Below are positions 1-8,637 of a DNA stretch of 64,000 nucleotides, in pieces; within the stretch, counting starts at the first letter, position 1; each line of letters opens with the position of its first letter. The stretch comes from UBA3006 sp036746695 (GTDB taxonomy: Bacteria > Actinomycetota > Acidimicrobiia > Acidimicrobiales > Ilumatobacteraceae), in NCBI GenBank assembly GCA_036746695.1, contig DAIODP010000001.1, forward strand, positions 930,001 through 994,000. The letters run 5' to 3'. Below the pieces are notes generated by a model. The model made no database searches. It was not told the origin of the DNA and saw only the letters and a list, made by a program, of their open reading frames with translations. Made by a program: the position numbers and the translations under genes.

Positions 1-1
1 G

Positions 2-898
2 CTGTTTGGCGGCGCTGATGCCAGTGGCTACTTTGTCACGTCTTGCCTAGGTGTTCTCAACGTTGTACTCATTGTAAATCTTTCAAAATTCTTCTCCGGA
101 TTCAACTGGGCCGACAAAAGAAATAGTCAAATCCTCATATTTGCATTCCTCGCAGGCATTACAGGCATAGCTTCACAACAATTAGTTTCTTATTTCAATG
201 GTGGAACCGCAAATGAGATCTTGATTCGATCATTTCTGAAGTCGCATTGGGTTACTGCGCTGCTACTTACGATCATTTGGTTCGCGATATTAAAATTAGT
301 CAATCTTGATCGAAAAATTCCTTTCATTGTTGCTTTCGTTGCTGCAGAGCTATTGGCATTTGCGTCGGTCGAAGCAATGAATCTTGACCGTCTAACAAAA
401 GGTTCCGAATTGGGTGTTGAAGAAGCGTCCACCGCGCTTGGAACAAATGATGAGATTTTTGTTGGAACCTGGATTAGAAACAACACTGAATTGTCTGCAA
501 TCATTGCGACTAACCACTTCTGTGGGGCTGCTTGTTCTGGCGAAAACTGGTTCGAAAATGATTTTAAGAATCTTGACGATTCATATATTTTCCCGTCAAG
601 CCCAACAGGTTATGGAACATTTAACTTTATTTTGTCTGTTTACGCAGAACGTCGATTCTTTGTCGAAGGAACCCGTTTTCTGCTGGTAAACGGAATGCCT
701 AAAGAGTTGGTCCGAGAACGGATGAACTTGGTGCTTGAATTTGCTAACACACCGGATTCAGAAAATCTGCGTTTACTTCAAGAAAAGGGGGTTAGCTACT
801 TCGTTGTAAATAAGGAATCAACTTCTGTCCGAAATTGGAAGGATCTCGCCACTACAAGATATGAAAATGAGACATTCATAGTTCTTGAATTACTGTAA
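2..898 (+). CDS. C-terminal part of a membrane glycosyltransferase-like protein (5'-truncated by window edge)
   Basis: The frame is open from base 2 without a stop until TAA at 896-898, so this is the last 298 residues of a longer protein and not a gene starting at the TTG at 221. The visible part has hydrophobic segments (about residues 42-60 and 78-120 of the fragment), then a soluble C-terminal domain containing WIRNNT and IIATNH, a pattern common in the periplasmic/extracytoplasmic tail of GT-C-type membrane proteins. Function is inferred from topology only; substrate unknown. A+T-rich relative to the housekeeping genes downstream, which suits a surface-glycan locus. Confidence 0.7.
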   Translation: MFGGADASGYFVTSCLGVLNVVLIVNLSKFFSGFNWADKRNSQILIFAFLAGITGIASQQLVSYFNGGTANEILIRSFLKSHWVTALLLTIIWFAILKLVNLDRKIPFIVAFVAAELLAFASVEAMNLDRLTKGSELGVEEASTALGTNDEIFVGTWIRNNTELSAIIATNHFCGAACSGENWFENDFKNLDDSYIFPSSPTGYGTFNFILSVYAERRFFVEGTRFLLVNGMPKELVRERMNLVLEFANTPDSENLRLLQEKGVSYFVVNKESTSVRNWKDLATTRYENETFIVLELL

Positions 899-914
899 AT
901 TTTGACCAGCCTGT

Positions 915-1436
915 ATGAGCGACTTTCCTGCATTCCCAAAGAACGATTTCTCTGACGTTCTCTCCGCCAATGAATCATTCGTCCAGGGCTTTCAGCATTC
1001 GGAACTGACCGGCACAGCGCGTAAGGGGTTGGCAATTATTACCTGCATGGATTCGCGCATTAACCCACTTGCGGTTGTTGGCATGCAGGCTGGTGACGCC
1101 AAGATTCTGCGTAACGCAGGTGCTCGAGTAACGGACGACGTGTTGCGAACGCTCGTCTTGGCTTCTTACCTTCTCGGCGTAAATCGTGTTCTCGTGATGC
1201 CACACACCGACTGCCGAATGGCTCGTGATGATGAGGCCACTATTCACGCAACCATCAAAGAGCAGCATGGTGTGGACACAACAAGTTTGGAATTTCGTAC
1301 AGTTTCCGATCAGCGTGCGGCCCTTGCGACAGACGTCAAGAGCATTCGGGAATACCCACTCTTGCAACGCGGTGTTTCGGTGGCTGGCGCTATATATAAC
1401 GTCTCAACCGGCAAGTTGGAGCCTATAGATTGTTAA
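915..1436 (+). CDS. beta-class carbonic anhydrase
   Basis: Predicted cytoplasmic zinc enzyme interconverting CO2 and bicarbonate. The 173-residue protein shows the beta-class zinc site: Cys44-x-Asp46-x-Arg48 (CMDSR) and His97-x-x-Cys100 (HTDC). The short length matches the compact actinobacterial type (Mycobacterium Rv1284-like) rather than plant-type enzymes of over 200 residues. ATG at 915 lies 16 bases after the previous stop. The small domain could also belong to the carbonyl sulfide hydrolase branch of the same fold, which sequence alone does not exclude. It sits between two membrane proteins that appear unrelated to it. Confidence 0.88.
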   Translation: MSDFPAFPKNDFSDVLSANESFVQGFQHSELTGTARKGLAIITCMDSRINPLAVVGMQAGDAKILRNAGARVTDDVLRTLVLASYLLGVNRVLVMPHTDCRMARDDEATIHATIKEQHGVDTTSLEFRTVSDQRAALATDVKSIREYPLLQRGVSVAGAIYNVSTGKLEPIDC

Positions 1437-1441
1437 ACAGT

Positions 1442-2620
1442 ATGTACCGTCGCTGGCTCAACAATTCGTTGCTTCGGTTTCTAGCGTTGTCGGCGCTTTT
1501 GGGCTTGGTAATGTTATCCCGTATGCGTGGTGCGATTTTGCGCCTTACGCCAGATGCTTCTTATGACATTTTTTCTGAGGCACGAAATCAACCTCTCTCT
1601 TCAATCTTTTCGTTTGCTGATGGATATCTCAGTCTGTTGCCAAGAATGATGGCGCATGTCATCGTCATTGCGCCGATTGAGTACACGGCGTTGTTCAGCA
1701 TTTTCTTCACGTCACTTTTTTGGGTACTTGCTGGAGCCATCGTTGCCTATTGTGTGTATAGTGAGTTAAACAATGTTTACTGGGCGACGATTTCGGCGCT
1801 AATGGTTGCTCTTGCTCCAGGCGCAAGAGAAAGCAGTCTGGGAAATATCGGCAACGTTCGATGGCAAGTGTTCATCATGTTGGCTGTGGCTGGATCCAGT
1901 TTTGCATTTGTTGCAAAGTTTCCAAAAACATTTTTTTGCATTGCACTCATTACTGGCTTATCTCACCCACTTGCGGTTCTCGCAACAATTCCCATTCTGA
2001 TCTCATTTGTAAACCCAGAATACCGACGCCAAAAAGGTCGACTGGCGGCATTGGTCATCGTTGGGATTACGTTTTTGATCCAAGTAGCTGTCTTCCTGCG
2101 CATCGGTCGAGGAGCAATTCGTGCCGGTATCACCCATTGGTGGTCAAATCCACCAATATTTTGGTGGTTTAACTGGCTTGCACCATTAGCGCTTGCTGTT
2201 TTTGTAGTGGTTGTAGCACTTGTGGTCAAGAGATTGCGCGGTGCTGTTTCAACGATGGCGATCTCTCTCGCAATTACAAGTTTTGCAATTGGCTCCGTTT
2301 CGTGGGTTCAGGGAGGAATTGCCGATAGGTATTTTGTGGTGCCAACAGTTCTTTCCTGGTGTGCGCTAGTGGTGCTTTTCGTTGACATCCAGAAAACTTC
2401 TCCAAAGCTATTTGGGTTCGTGTTTTATACCATCGCAGCAGTATTTTTCATTGCTTGTTTCAAATGGTTTGGCCCCAGCTCGTACTTGAACTCTGGGCCA
2501 ACTTGGATGTCAGAAGTTGAGCGCTTGAGAGTTGTCTGTAAAGAAGAACCAACAGAAATAGTGCAGGCAACTCTTTCTGCTGGCGTCGCAGAAATTCGTT
2601 GTGAAAATCTGATTGATTAG
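1442..2620 (+). CDS. polytopic membrane protein, unknown function
   Basis: A 392-residue protein made almost entirely of hydrophobic helices (about ten candidate segments) with short loops and a small soluble C-terminus containing two cysteines near residues 360-385. I chose ATG 1442; a TTG at 1430 is in frame but would overlap the carbonic anhydrase stop. Overall shape resembles the polytopic GT-C or DUF-type proteins of surface polysaccharide loci, and it follows another such protein at the left edge, but no catalytic motif is identifiable. It ends 4 bases before the convergent hutH stop. Confidence 0.75.
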   Translation: MYRRWLNNSLLRFLALSALLGLVMLSRMRGAILRLTPDASYDIFSEARNQPLSSIFSFADGYLSLLPRMMAHVIVIAPIEYTALFSIFFTSLFWVLAGAIVAYCVYSELNNVYWATISALMVALAPGARESSLGNIGNVRWQVFIMLAVAGSSFAFVAKFPKTFFCIALITGLSHPLAVLATIPILISFVNPEYRRQKGRLAALVIVGITFLIQVAVFLRIGRGAIRAGITHWWSNPPIFWWFNWLAPLALAVFVVVVALVVKRLRGAVSTMAISLAITSFAIGSVSWVQGGIADRYFVVPTVLSWCALVVLFVDIQKTSPKLFGFVFYTIAAVFFIACFKWFGPSSYLNSGPTWMSEVERLRVVCKEEPTEIVQATLSAGVAEIRCENLID

Positions 2621-2624
2621 CTAG

Positions 2625-4136
2625 TTATTGCAGAACGTGCCCGTGCTGGACAAAGCGCACGGCAGCTTCAAGTTCGGGTGACAAGAAACGGTCGGGCCCT
2701 GGGCCGGCAACAGTTTTGCGCAGGCGATCTTTAACCGCACCTGTCACATTGGACGGTTGCAGTGGGGCTCGCAAATCGAGTGCTCGCGCGGCGGTGAGTA
2801 GTTCGATTGCTGCAATGCGTTGAGTGTTGGTGACGGATTGACGAAGTTTTCGTGCGGCGCTCCAACCCATTGACACGTGGTCTTCTTGCATGGCCGAACT
2901 TGGGATGGAGTCGGCGCTGGCAGGAACTGCAAGGCGTTTGTTTTCGGAAACAAGTGCGGCTTGTGTGTATTGAGCAATCATGAGGCCAGAGTCGACACCT
3001 GGGTCGTCGGCGAGAAATGCAGGAAGGCCGGCAGAGCGTGCTTTATCGAGCATGCGGTCGGTGCGGCGTTCCGACATGGAGCCAAGATCGGCAAGAACGA
3101 TTGCGAGGAAGTCGAGAACGTAGGCAACTGGTGCGCCATGAAAGTTGCCATTTGAACTGACACTTCCGTTGGGTAGCACCACTGGGTTGTCGATGGTTGC
3201 AGCAAGTTCGCGCGTTGCGACTGTGATGGCGTGGGCAAGCGTGTCGCGAACGGCGCCTGTTACTTGGGGTGCGCAGCGAAGCGAGTATGCGTCTTGCACT
3301 CGATCGTCGTTTTCGGTGTGTGATGCAACAATTGGAGAGCCCCGCAGTGCGTGCAACATGTTGGCCGCACTAGTGGTTTGCCCGGGGTGTGGGCGAAGCG
3401 GTTCGTGCAGTTCGGGTTTGAACACTGCGTCGGTACCAAGCAGTGCTTCAACACTCATTGCGGCAATGACATCGACCGAGTTAAGAATGAGCGAAATATC
3501 TTCGATGGCCAACAGCAACATGCCCAACATGCCGTCGGTGCCGTTGATGAGTGCGAGGCCCTCTTTTTCTTGCAACTCGATTGGTTCGATGCCAGATTCG
3601 GAAAGTAACTCGTGCACGGGGCGCATGTTGCCGCCTGCGTCAACTGCTTCGCCCTCGCCCATCAGTACAAGTGCGCAGTGAGACAGTGGCGCCAAGTCGC
3701 CGCTACAACCGAGTGAACCGAACTCGCGAACAATTGGGGTGATGCCGGCGTTAAGTACTGCTGCCATGGTGGTTGCAACAACAGGGCGCACGCCCGTGCG
3801 GCCGGAAGCAAGCGTTTTTAGGCGAAGAGTCATAAGCGCGCGTACCACTTCGCGCTCTACTGGTTCACCAACACCTGCCGCGTGTGAACGAATGAGGGAA
3901 CGCTGCAACTGTGCGCGCTGTTCGACCGATACGTATCTATTGGCGAGTGCTCCGAACCCAGTTGAAACGCCATACACGGGCTCGGACGATGCAACTAGTG
4001 CGTCGATGTGGGCCCGTGTTGTGGCCATTGCGGCTAGAGCCGAATCGGAAAGTTGCACTTGTTCGCCATGCCGCGCAATTGCAAGGACGTCTTGGGCGGT
4101 CATGCCGCGTTCGTTGATGATCACGTTGTTTGCCAT
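2625..4136 (-). CDS. hutH: histidine ammonia-lyase
   Basis: Deaminates L-histidine to urocanate, the first step of histidine degradation. The 503-residue length is typical. Seen in the sequence: YGVSTGFG (55-62), the LQRSLIRSHAAGVG block (77-90) and the MIO-forming segment GSLGCSGDLAPLSH (140-153). The cyclising triad is Cys144-Ser145-Gly146 instead of the textbook Ala-Ser-Gly; as I recall, actinobacterial HutH proteins share this variant. hutU, hutI and hutG are not in the window, so the gene stands alone here. ATG start at 4136, only about 60 bases from the divergent small membrane-protein gene. Confidence 0.95.
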   Translation of the reverse strand: MANNVIINERGMTAQDVLAIARHGEQVQLSDSALAAMATTRAHIDALVASSEPVYGVSTGFGALANRYVSVEQRAQLQRSLIRSHAAGVGEPVEREVVRALMTLRLKTLASGRTGVRPVVATTMAAVLNAGITPIVREFGSLGCSGDLAPLSHCALVLMGEGEAVDAGGNMRPVHELLSESGIEPIELQEKEGLALINGTDGMLGMLLLAIEDISLILNSVDVIAAMSVEALLGTDAVFKPELHEPLRPHPGQTTSAANMLHALRGSPIVASHTENDDRVQDAYSLRCAPQVTGAVRDTLAHAITVATRELAATIDNPVVLPNGSVSSNGNFHGAPVAYVLDFLAIVLADLGSMSERRTDRMLDKARSAGLPAFLADDPGVDSGLMIAQYTQAALVSENKRLAVPASADSIPSSAMQEDHVSMGWSAARKLRQSVTNTQRIAAIELLTAARALDLRAPLQPSNVTGAVKDRLRKTVAGPGPDRFLSPELEAAVRFVQHGHVLQ

Positions 4137-4196
4137 ATTTCGTTAAATCTACTGGGGATTCCGACTGTGGCATCCGTGCTCGCTACGATTGAAGGC

Positions 4197-4343
4197 ATGA
4201 TCGCAGTCGTATGGCACTTTTGGTTGGGTTTGATTCTTCTCGTTGTTGGCGGCCTTGCCGTTGTGCAATTGGTAGTTGGCTATGTTGCCAAAGTATCGGC
4301 AATGAAATACCCAAACCGTCGCCAGCGCAACGCACAGAAGTAA
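4197..4343 (+). CDS. small single-span membrane protein (48 aa)
   Basis: An ATG-initiated frame encodes 48 residues: a hydrophobic helix at about residues 3-33 followed by a strongly basic tail (KYPNRRQRNAQK). It ends 13 bases before tilS on the same strand, so the two are probably co-transcribed. No family is recognised. Frame, spacing and the membrane-span-plus-basic-tail architecture support a real gene, but the protein is short. Confidence 0.5.
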   Translation: MIAVVWHFWLGLILLVVGGLAVVQLVVGYVAKVSAMKYPNRRQRNAQK

Positions 4344-4356
4344 TTGCGCGGGGCTG

Positions 4357-5247
4357 ATGCCTTCGCCGCTGTCCAACTTTCGGTCGCATCCGCTTGTGGC
4401 CCAGTTGTTGGCCAAATGCACCTTTGACTCGTCCGCTACTTCGGTGGATTGCGCGGTTTCGGGTGGGCCCGACTCGATGGCGTTGCTGGTGTTGGCAGTT
4501 GCGCAAGGTTTTCAGGTAACTGCGTGGCATGTAGACCACGGCCTTAGGCCAGAGTCGGCTTCGGAAGCAATGTTGGTTCGAAACGTTGCCGAACAACTTG
4601 GGGCCGGGTTCCAATCGCGAACCGTGCATGTTGAGCAAGGCAGCAACTTGGAGGCGCGCGCACGCGCGGCACGCTTTGATGCGCTGCCAGAAGGTGTGCT
4701 TACGGGGCACACAGCAGACGACCAAGCAGAAACCGTTTTGATCAACTTGTTGCGCGGGTCGGCAACGCGTGGCCTGGCTGGCATGCAAGCTGGGCCGAAC
4801 CATCCAATTTTGCAGTTGCGAAGAAGCGAGACACATGACTTGTGTAGCCAACTGGGCATTCAGTTGGTGCATGACTCATCTAATGACGATGAAAGGTTTC
4901 AACGCAACAAGATTCGTCAGCAATTGTTGCCGCTCCTTGATGCCATTTCGCAGCGCGACATGGTGCCGGTGTTGGCGAGGCAGGCCGAGTTGTTGCGTGA
5001 CGACGAAAACCTCTTGAACGAACTTGCATTGGCGATCGACCCAACAGATGCACAGATGTTGGCGGCGGCTCCAGTTGCGCTTGCTCGGCGAGCTGTACGG
5101 GCATGGCTTGCGCACCCGTATCCACCCGATGGCGCCACTGTCGAGCGTGTGTTGGGCGTGGCTCGGGGTGAGGCGACAGGATGTGACATTGGTTTAGGGC
5201 GTCAGGTTCGCCGCAGCCAGCAACAACTTCGGATCGTTGAGTTGTAA
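4357..5247 (+). CDS. tilS: tRNA(Ile)-lysidine synthase
   Basis: Modifies C34 of tRNA-Ile(CAU) to lysidine using ATP and lysine, allowing AUA decoding. The PP-loop ATP-binding motif SGGPDS is at 35-40, followed by the HVDHGLR and GHTADDQAETVLINLLRG-type segments of the N-type ATPase core. At 296 residues it has the core and part of the linker but not the long C-terminal domain of the E. coli enzyme (about 430 residues); short forms are common in Actinobacteria. In many actinobacteria tilS is followed by hpt and ftsH; here it is followed by an unrelated gene. Confidence 0.93.
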   Translation: MPSPLSNFRSHPLVAQLLAKCTFDSSATSVDCAVSGGPDSMALLVLAVAQGFQVTAWHVDHGLRPESASEAMLVRNVAEQLGAGFQSRTVHVEQGSNLEARARAARFDALPEGVLTGHTADDQAETVLINLLRGSATRGLAGMQAGPNHPILQLRRSETHDLCSQLGIQLVHDSSNDDERFQRNKIRQQLLPLLDAISQRDMVPVLARQAELLRDDENLLNELALAIDPTDAQMLAAAPVALARRAVRAWLAHPYPPDGATVERVLGVARGEATGCDIGLGRQVRRSQQQLRIVEL

Positions 5248-5355
5248 AACACCCTAAATTTGTTGGGTTTCTGAAACACCGACCGAATTTCTTGGTGTAT
5301 CGTCTCGCCTGATGTTGAATACAGCGCAATTGCGCCCAAACGAAGGCTGTGACTA

Positions 5356-5865
5356 GTGCCCCCAAAACTGCGTGGTAAGTGGGCGCTCGGCATTACGCCT
5401 CGCAATCTCACCTGGATTATTAAGGACAAACTGGCAATTTGCGAGAGGCCCGGCGGCTTTGGGGTAAACCATCGCCGGGTGCGCCGCCAAGAAGAGATCA
5501 TTTGGCTTCGGGAAAACGATTTTGCCTGCGTTATTTCAATTATTGGGGCTCCGCACAACTTGCACAACTACGACGAGTTGAACATGCCTTACAAGCATCG
5601 CCCGTTGGCTACGTACGACGACATTGATAACTGGTTGCGCGTGTTTTATAGCGACATTCACGAGATGTTGAAAACCAACAGCAAAGTGATTGTTCACGCT
5701 GAAGAAGTGAGCGACCGCTTGGTTGGTTTGATGGGTGGATACATTCGCTGGTCTGGGCTTGTCGACGACATTCAGCAAGCAGTGATGCTGACAGAGCGCA
5801 TCGGTGGCAGGCAGCTCGACCCCGACTCGCGCGAGTTGATTTTGCGCGTTCACGAACTGCGCTGA
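5356..5865 (+). CDS. dual-specificity-phosphatase-like protein with degenerate catalytic loop
   Basis: A 169-residue protein starting at GTG 5356. The segment VIVHAEEVSDR (111-121) sits after a strand and before a helix, exactly where tyrosine/dual-specificity phosphatases carry the His-Cys-x5-Arg loop. His114 and Arg121 are kept, but the nucleophile position is Ala115 and the loop glycine is Val118. An upstream ITWI-like start and an Asp-rich helix (YDDIDNWL, 87-94) also fit that fold. If the reading is right, the protein cannot catalyse the usual phosphatase reaction and may be a binding or regulatory pseudo-enzyme. The fold assignment is inference from pattern only. It is preceded by a 108-base gap with two short inverted repeats. 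Confidence 0.6.
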   Translation: MPPKLRGKWALGITPRNLTWIIKDKLAICERPGGFGVNHRRVRRQEEIIWLRENDFACVISIIGAPHNLHNYDELNMPYKHRPLATYDDIDNWLRVFYSDIHEMLKTNSKVIVHAEEVSDRLVGLMGGYIRWSGLVDDIQQAVMLTERIGGRQLDPDSRELILRVHELR

Positions 5866-5903
5866 ATAAGCGCCGATTTAGGCCGTAGGCGTAAGGTAGA
5901 GGC

Positions 5904-6875
5904 ATGAGCGGACGCCGAATTGTTGTCACCGGCTTGGGCGGTGAACTTGGCTCACTTGTTGGCTCGCTGCTTGAAGAAGATTCGTCCATTGGCGAAATAG
6001 TTGGTATTGATACCAACCCGCCGCGCAGGCGTTTGAAGCGAAGTGCGTTTCACTTGGTGGAATCCAGCGATCGTGACCGCATCGGCACCATCATTAACGA
6101 CGCCAACCCGCACATAATCATTCACTTGGGTGTGTGGGAGCCACATGCCCGTTTGAACACCGCCGACGCCAGGCTGCATACCGAGCAGTTGGGTGAAGCC
6201 GTGTTTGAAACGGCGCATGGCTTGCCCGCGCTCGAGTCGTTGGTGTTGCGCAGCGGTATAGAGGTATATGGCTCACTCGCCCATTGGCCTCACCAACCAA
6301 ACGAGCATCAAGCATTAGAGCCGGAATCCGAGTTTGGGCACATGTTGCTGGCACTCGAACACCGTGCTGCCGAGTTGGCAATGGAGCGCGGAACTTCGAT
6401 TGCCATGCTTCGATTGGCGTCGGTTGTGGGCAAGCATGTGCCAAGCCCGCTTGGAAGGATGCTGCGTTTGCCCGCGGTGCCATTCAACCCATTTGGTGCT
6501 CCGCAGTTCAGCGTGATTCAAGACAACGATGCGGCGCGCGCATTTGTTGCGGCTGCAAAACATCAACCTCACGGCGCAATCAATGTTGTTGCGCCTGGCT
6601 CAATTTCTATCCCGCAGGCTGCATCCATTGGCCGACGTATTACGTTGCCAACGATTGGCCCAGCGTGGTGGTTTGCAAAATCGTTGTCGGGGCTCGCGGG
6701 TGCACCAATGCCAGACCACATCGTGCAGTTGCTGATGCACGGGCGCTCTGCGCAACCAGGGCGAACAGAAGAGCTGCTGAACTTTGTTCCCGAGTACTCC
6801 ACCCATGAGGTGATCAATTCGTTGTACGAGTGGCCAAGCGTCATTCGGATTGCGCCGCAAAAACAGGTTGCGTAA
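5904..6875 (+). CDS. NAD-dependent epimerase/dehydratase-like (extended SDR) protein lacking the YxxxK pair
   Basis: A 323-residue Rossmann protein. The nucleotide-binding motif TGLGGELGS (9-17) has the GxxGxxG spacing, and LRSGIEVYG (115-123) matches the family Ser/VYG strand. The catalytic Tyr-x-x-x-Lys expected about 25 residues later is absent: the aligned stretch reads EFGHMLLALE, so Phe144 replaces Tyr and Leu148 replaces Lys. It resembles the actinobacterial Rv0501/GalE2-like branch (LRLA..VG, then a Gln-Asp-Asn-Asp segment). Two bases separate it from the alpha/beta hydrolase gene, so they are probably co-transcribed. Substrate unknown. Confidence 0.75.
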   Translation: MSGRRIVVTGLGGELGSLVGSLLEEDSSIGEIVGIDTNPPRRRLKRSAFHLVESSDRDRIGTIINDANPHIIIHLGVWEPHARLNTADARLHTEQLGEAVFETAHGLPALESLVLRSGIEVYGSLAHWPHQPNEHQALEPESEFGHMLLALEHRAAELAMERGTSIAMLRLASVVGKHVPSPLGRMLRLPAVPFNPFGAPQFSVIQDNDAARAFVAAAKHQPHGAINVVAPGSISIPQAASIGRRITLPTIGPAWWFAKSLSGLAGAPMPDHIVQLLMHGRSAQPGRTEELLNFVPEYSTHEVINSLYEWPSVIRIAPQKQVA

Positions 6876-6877
6876 CG

Positions 6878-7708
6878 ATGCCGTTTGTAACTACCGCTGA
6901 TAACACGCGCATTCACTACGAAGTGACGGGCAGGCCAGGCGCCACGCCGGTACTGATGATTCAGGGCTTGGGCGCCAGTAAAAACGGCTGGAACTTGCAG
7001 CGCGCAGCAATGGCAACGCGCTTTCGCATTATTGCGCTCGACAACCGCGGTGCGGGTAGAAGCGACAAACCAACTACAGCCTTCACACTTGAACAAATGG
7101 CCGACGATGCAATTGCGGTGCTGGACGCCGCAGGCATCGAAGACGCGCACATCGTTGGCGCATCGATGGGTGGCGTAATCAGCCAGATCATTGCGGTGAA
7201 ATACCCCGAACGGGTTCGCTCGTTGTCGTTGGTGTGCACCGCTTGCAGAAACCACCCGTGGCGTCACGAGTTGTTGCAGTCGTGGGCAACAACAGCGCAA
7301 AACGATGGGCTGTTGGCGCTGGGTAAACACACCGCGCCGTGGGTAATGAGCCCAAGGTCGTTTAGGCGCTTGCTTCCTGCAATGGGTTGGATGGGGCCGC
7401 TCTCCGTGCTTCGCCCGCGTCAGTCGTTTGTAGCTCAAGTCAATGCAATTTTGGACACCGACGAAGCAATGGTTGATGCATTATCGACGATTACTGCCCC
7501 AACGTTGATCGTGGTTGGCAACCAAGACGTGCTGACGCCGCGCGGCGATTCGGAAGAATTGGCCGAGCGCATTGCGCATGCCGAGCTTGTTGTTATCTCG
7601 GGTGCGGCACATGGTTTGATGTTTGAACACGCAAGCACCTTCAACGGAATCCTGATCGACTTCTTGCATCGGTCGGAAGCAGCACGCGCACTGTCTATAG
7701 CTCGATGA
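6878..7708 (+). CDS. alpha/beta-hydrolase
   Basis: A 276-residue single-domain hydrolase. Visible elements are the oxyanion region QGLGASKNGW (29-38), the nucleophile elbow GASMGG (Ser96), acid Asp217 in VVGNQDVLTP and His245 in GAAHGLMFEH, giving a complete Ser-Asp-His triad. ATG 6878 follows the previous stop by 2 bases; an upstream TTG would overlap the SDR gene and adds no family sequence. The length and LDNRGAGRS motif fit the 3-oxoadipate enol-lactonase/haloperoxidase-like group, but the substrate cannot be named. It overlaps the next gene by 4 bases (ATGA). Confidence 0.85.
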   Translation: MPFVTTADNTRIHYEVTGRPGATPVLMIQGLGASKNGWNLQRAAMATRFRIIALDNRGAGRSDKPTTAFTLEQMADDAIAVLDAAGIEDAHIVGASMGGVISQIIAVKYPERVRSLSLVCTACRNHPWRHELLQSWATTAQNDGLLALGKHTAPWVMSPRSFRRLLPAMGWMGPLSVLRPRQSFVAQVNAILDTDEAMVDALSTITAPTLIVVGNQDVLTPRGDSEELAERIAHAELVVISGAAHGLMFEHASTFNGILIDFLHRSEAARALSIAR

Positions 7709-8637
7709 ACGTCGTTGTAATTGGCGCCGGGCTCTCGGGGTTGATGGCGGCGCAGTCGTTGCAAGCGCAAGGTCACAAGGTGTTGGTGGTGGACAAAGGG
7801 CGTTCGGTGGGCGGCCGGTTGGCAACTCGACGAATTGGCACTGCAACGTTGGATCACGGCGCGCAGTTTTTTACCGTGCGAAGTGAAGAGTTTGCCAAGC
7901 ACGTGGATGCGTGGCTTCAACAAGGCGTAGTGCGTGAATGGTGCAAAGGGTTTGCGACGGCCGATGGCTACTCGCGTTTTGTAGGTGTTGGTGGAATGAA
8001 CGCAATTGCCAAGCACCTGGCAACATCGCTTGAAGTGTGCTGCAACACGCTTGCGTTTGCAATCGAGCGCGGCACTTCAACTGCCTGGCGCCTAAAAATT
8101 GATGATGGTTCGTTCATTGATGCAGACGCACTTATTGTGACGTGCCCAATACCGCAGGCTTATGCACTGTTGGTAACCGCAAACGTGCAGCCACCAGATG
8201 AATTGTTAGCAACCGAATATCACCGCACGCTTGGGTTGCTGGCCATGTTGGATGCACCACCAAATGTTGCATCGCCCGGTGGCATGCAGGACCCAGACGA
8301 TACGTTTTCGTTTGTCGTCGACAATCAGGCAAAGGGCTTGTCGGAAACGCCCGCAATAACGCTGAACGCGAACAATGCATTTAGTTTGCAGTACTGGGAT
8401 TACCCGCCAGACGAAATACATGCGAAGTTGATCGAGCGCGCAAAGCCTTGGCTTGGAAGGGCAAACATTGTGGAAAGCCAAGTGAAACGCTGGCGCTTTG
8501 CAACACCCGCAACCATTTGGCCCGACCGCTGTTGGCACACTGAGCAGTTGGTGTTAGCGGGTGACGCCTTTGGTGGGCCAAAGGTGGAGGGCGCCGCGTT
8601 GTCGGGCCTTGCGGCTGCGAAAGCCCTTAGCGAATAA
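7705..8637 (+). CDS. FAD-dependent amine-oxidase/renalase-like oxidoreductase
   Basis: A 310-residue flavoprotein. The N-terminus has the dinucleotide-binding motif GAGLSG (7-12) and an acidic residue ending the second strand, then GRSVGGRLATRR, the typical arginine-rich FAD segment. DHGAQFFTVR and the C-terminal LAGDAFGGPKVEGAALSGLAAA close the flavin site. This layout is the renalase-like NAD(P)/FAD-dependent family common in cyanobacteria and actinobacteria. It starts inside the stop of the hydrolase gene, implying translational coupling, and its 3' end overlaps the convergent prenyl synthase gene by 11 bases. Confidence 0.85.
   Translation: MNVVVIGAGLSGLMAAQSLQAQGHKVLVVDKGRSVGGRLATRRIGTATLDHGAQFFTVRSEEFAKHVDAWLQQGVVREWCKGFATADGYSRFVGVGGMNAIAKHLATSLEVCCNTLAFAIERGTSTAWRLKIDDGSFIDADALIVTCPIPQAYALLVTANVQPPDELLATEYHRTLGLLAMLDAPPNVASPGGMQDPDDTFSFVVDNQAKGLSETPAITLNANNAFSLQYWDYPPDEIHAKLIERAKPWLGRANIVESQVKRWRFATPATIWPDRCWHTEQLVLAGDAFGGPKVEGAALSGLAAAKALSE

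Noticed and set aside
221..898. A complete gene starting at TTG 221
   Set aside because: The same frame is open back to base 2 with membrane-type sequence, so the gene begins before the window.
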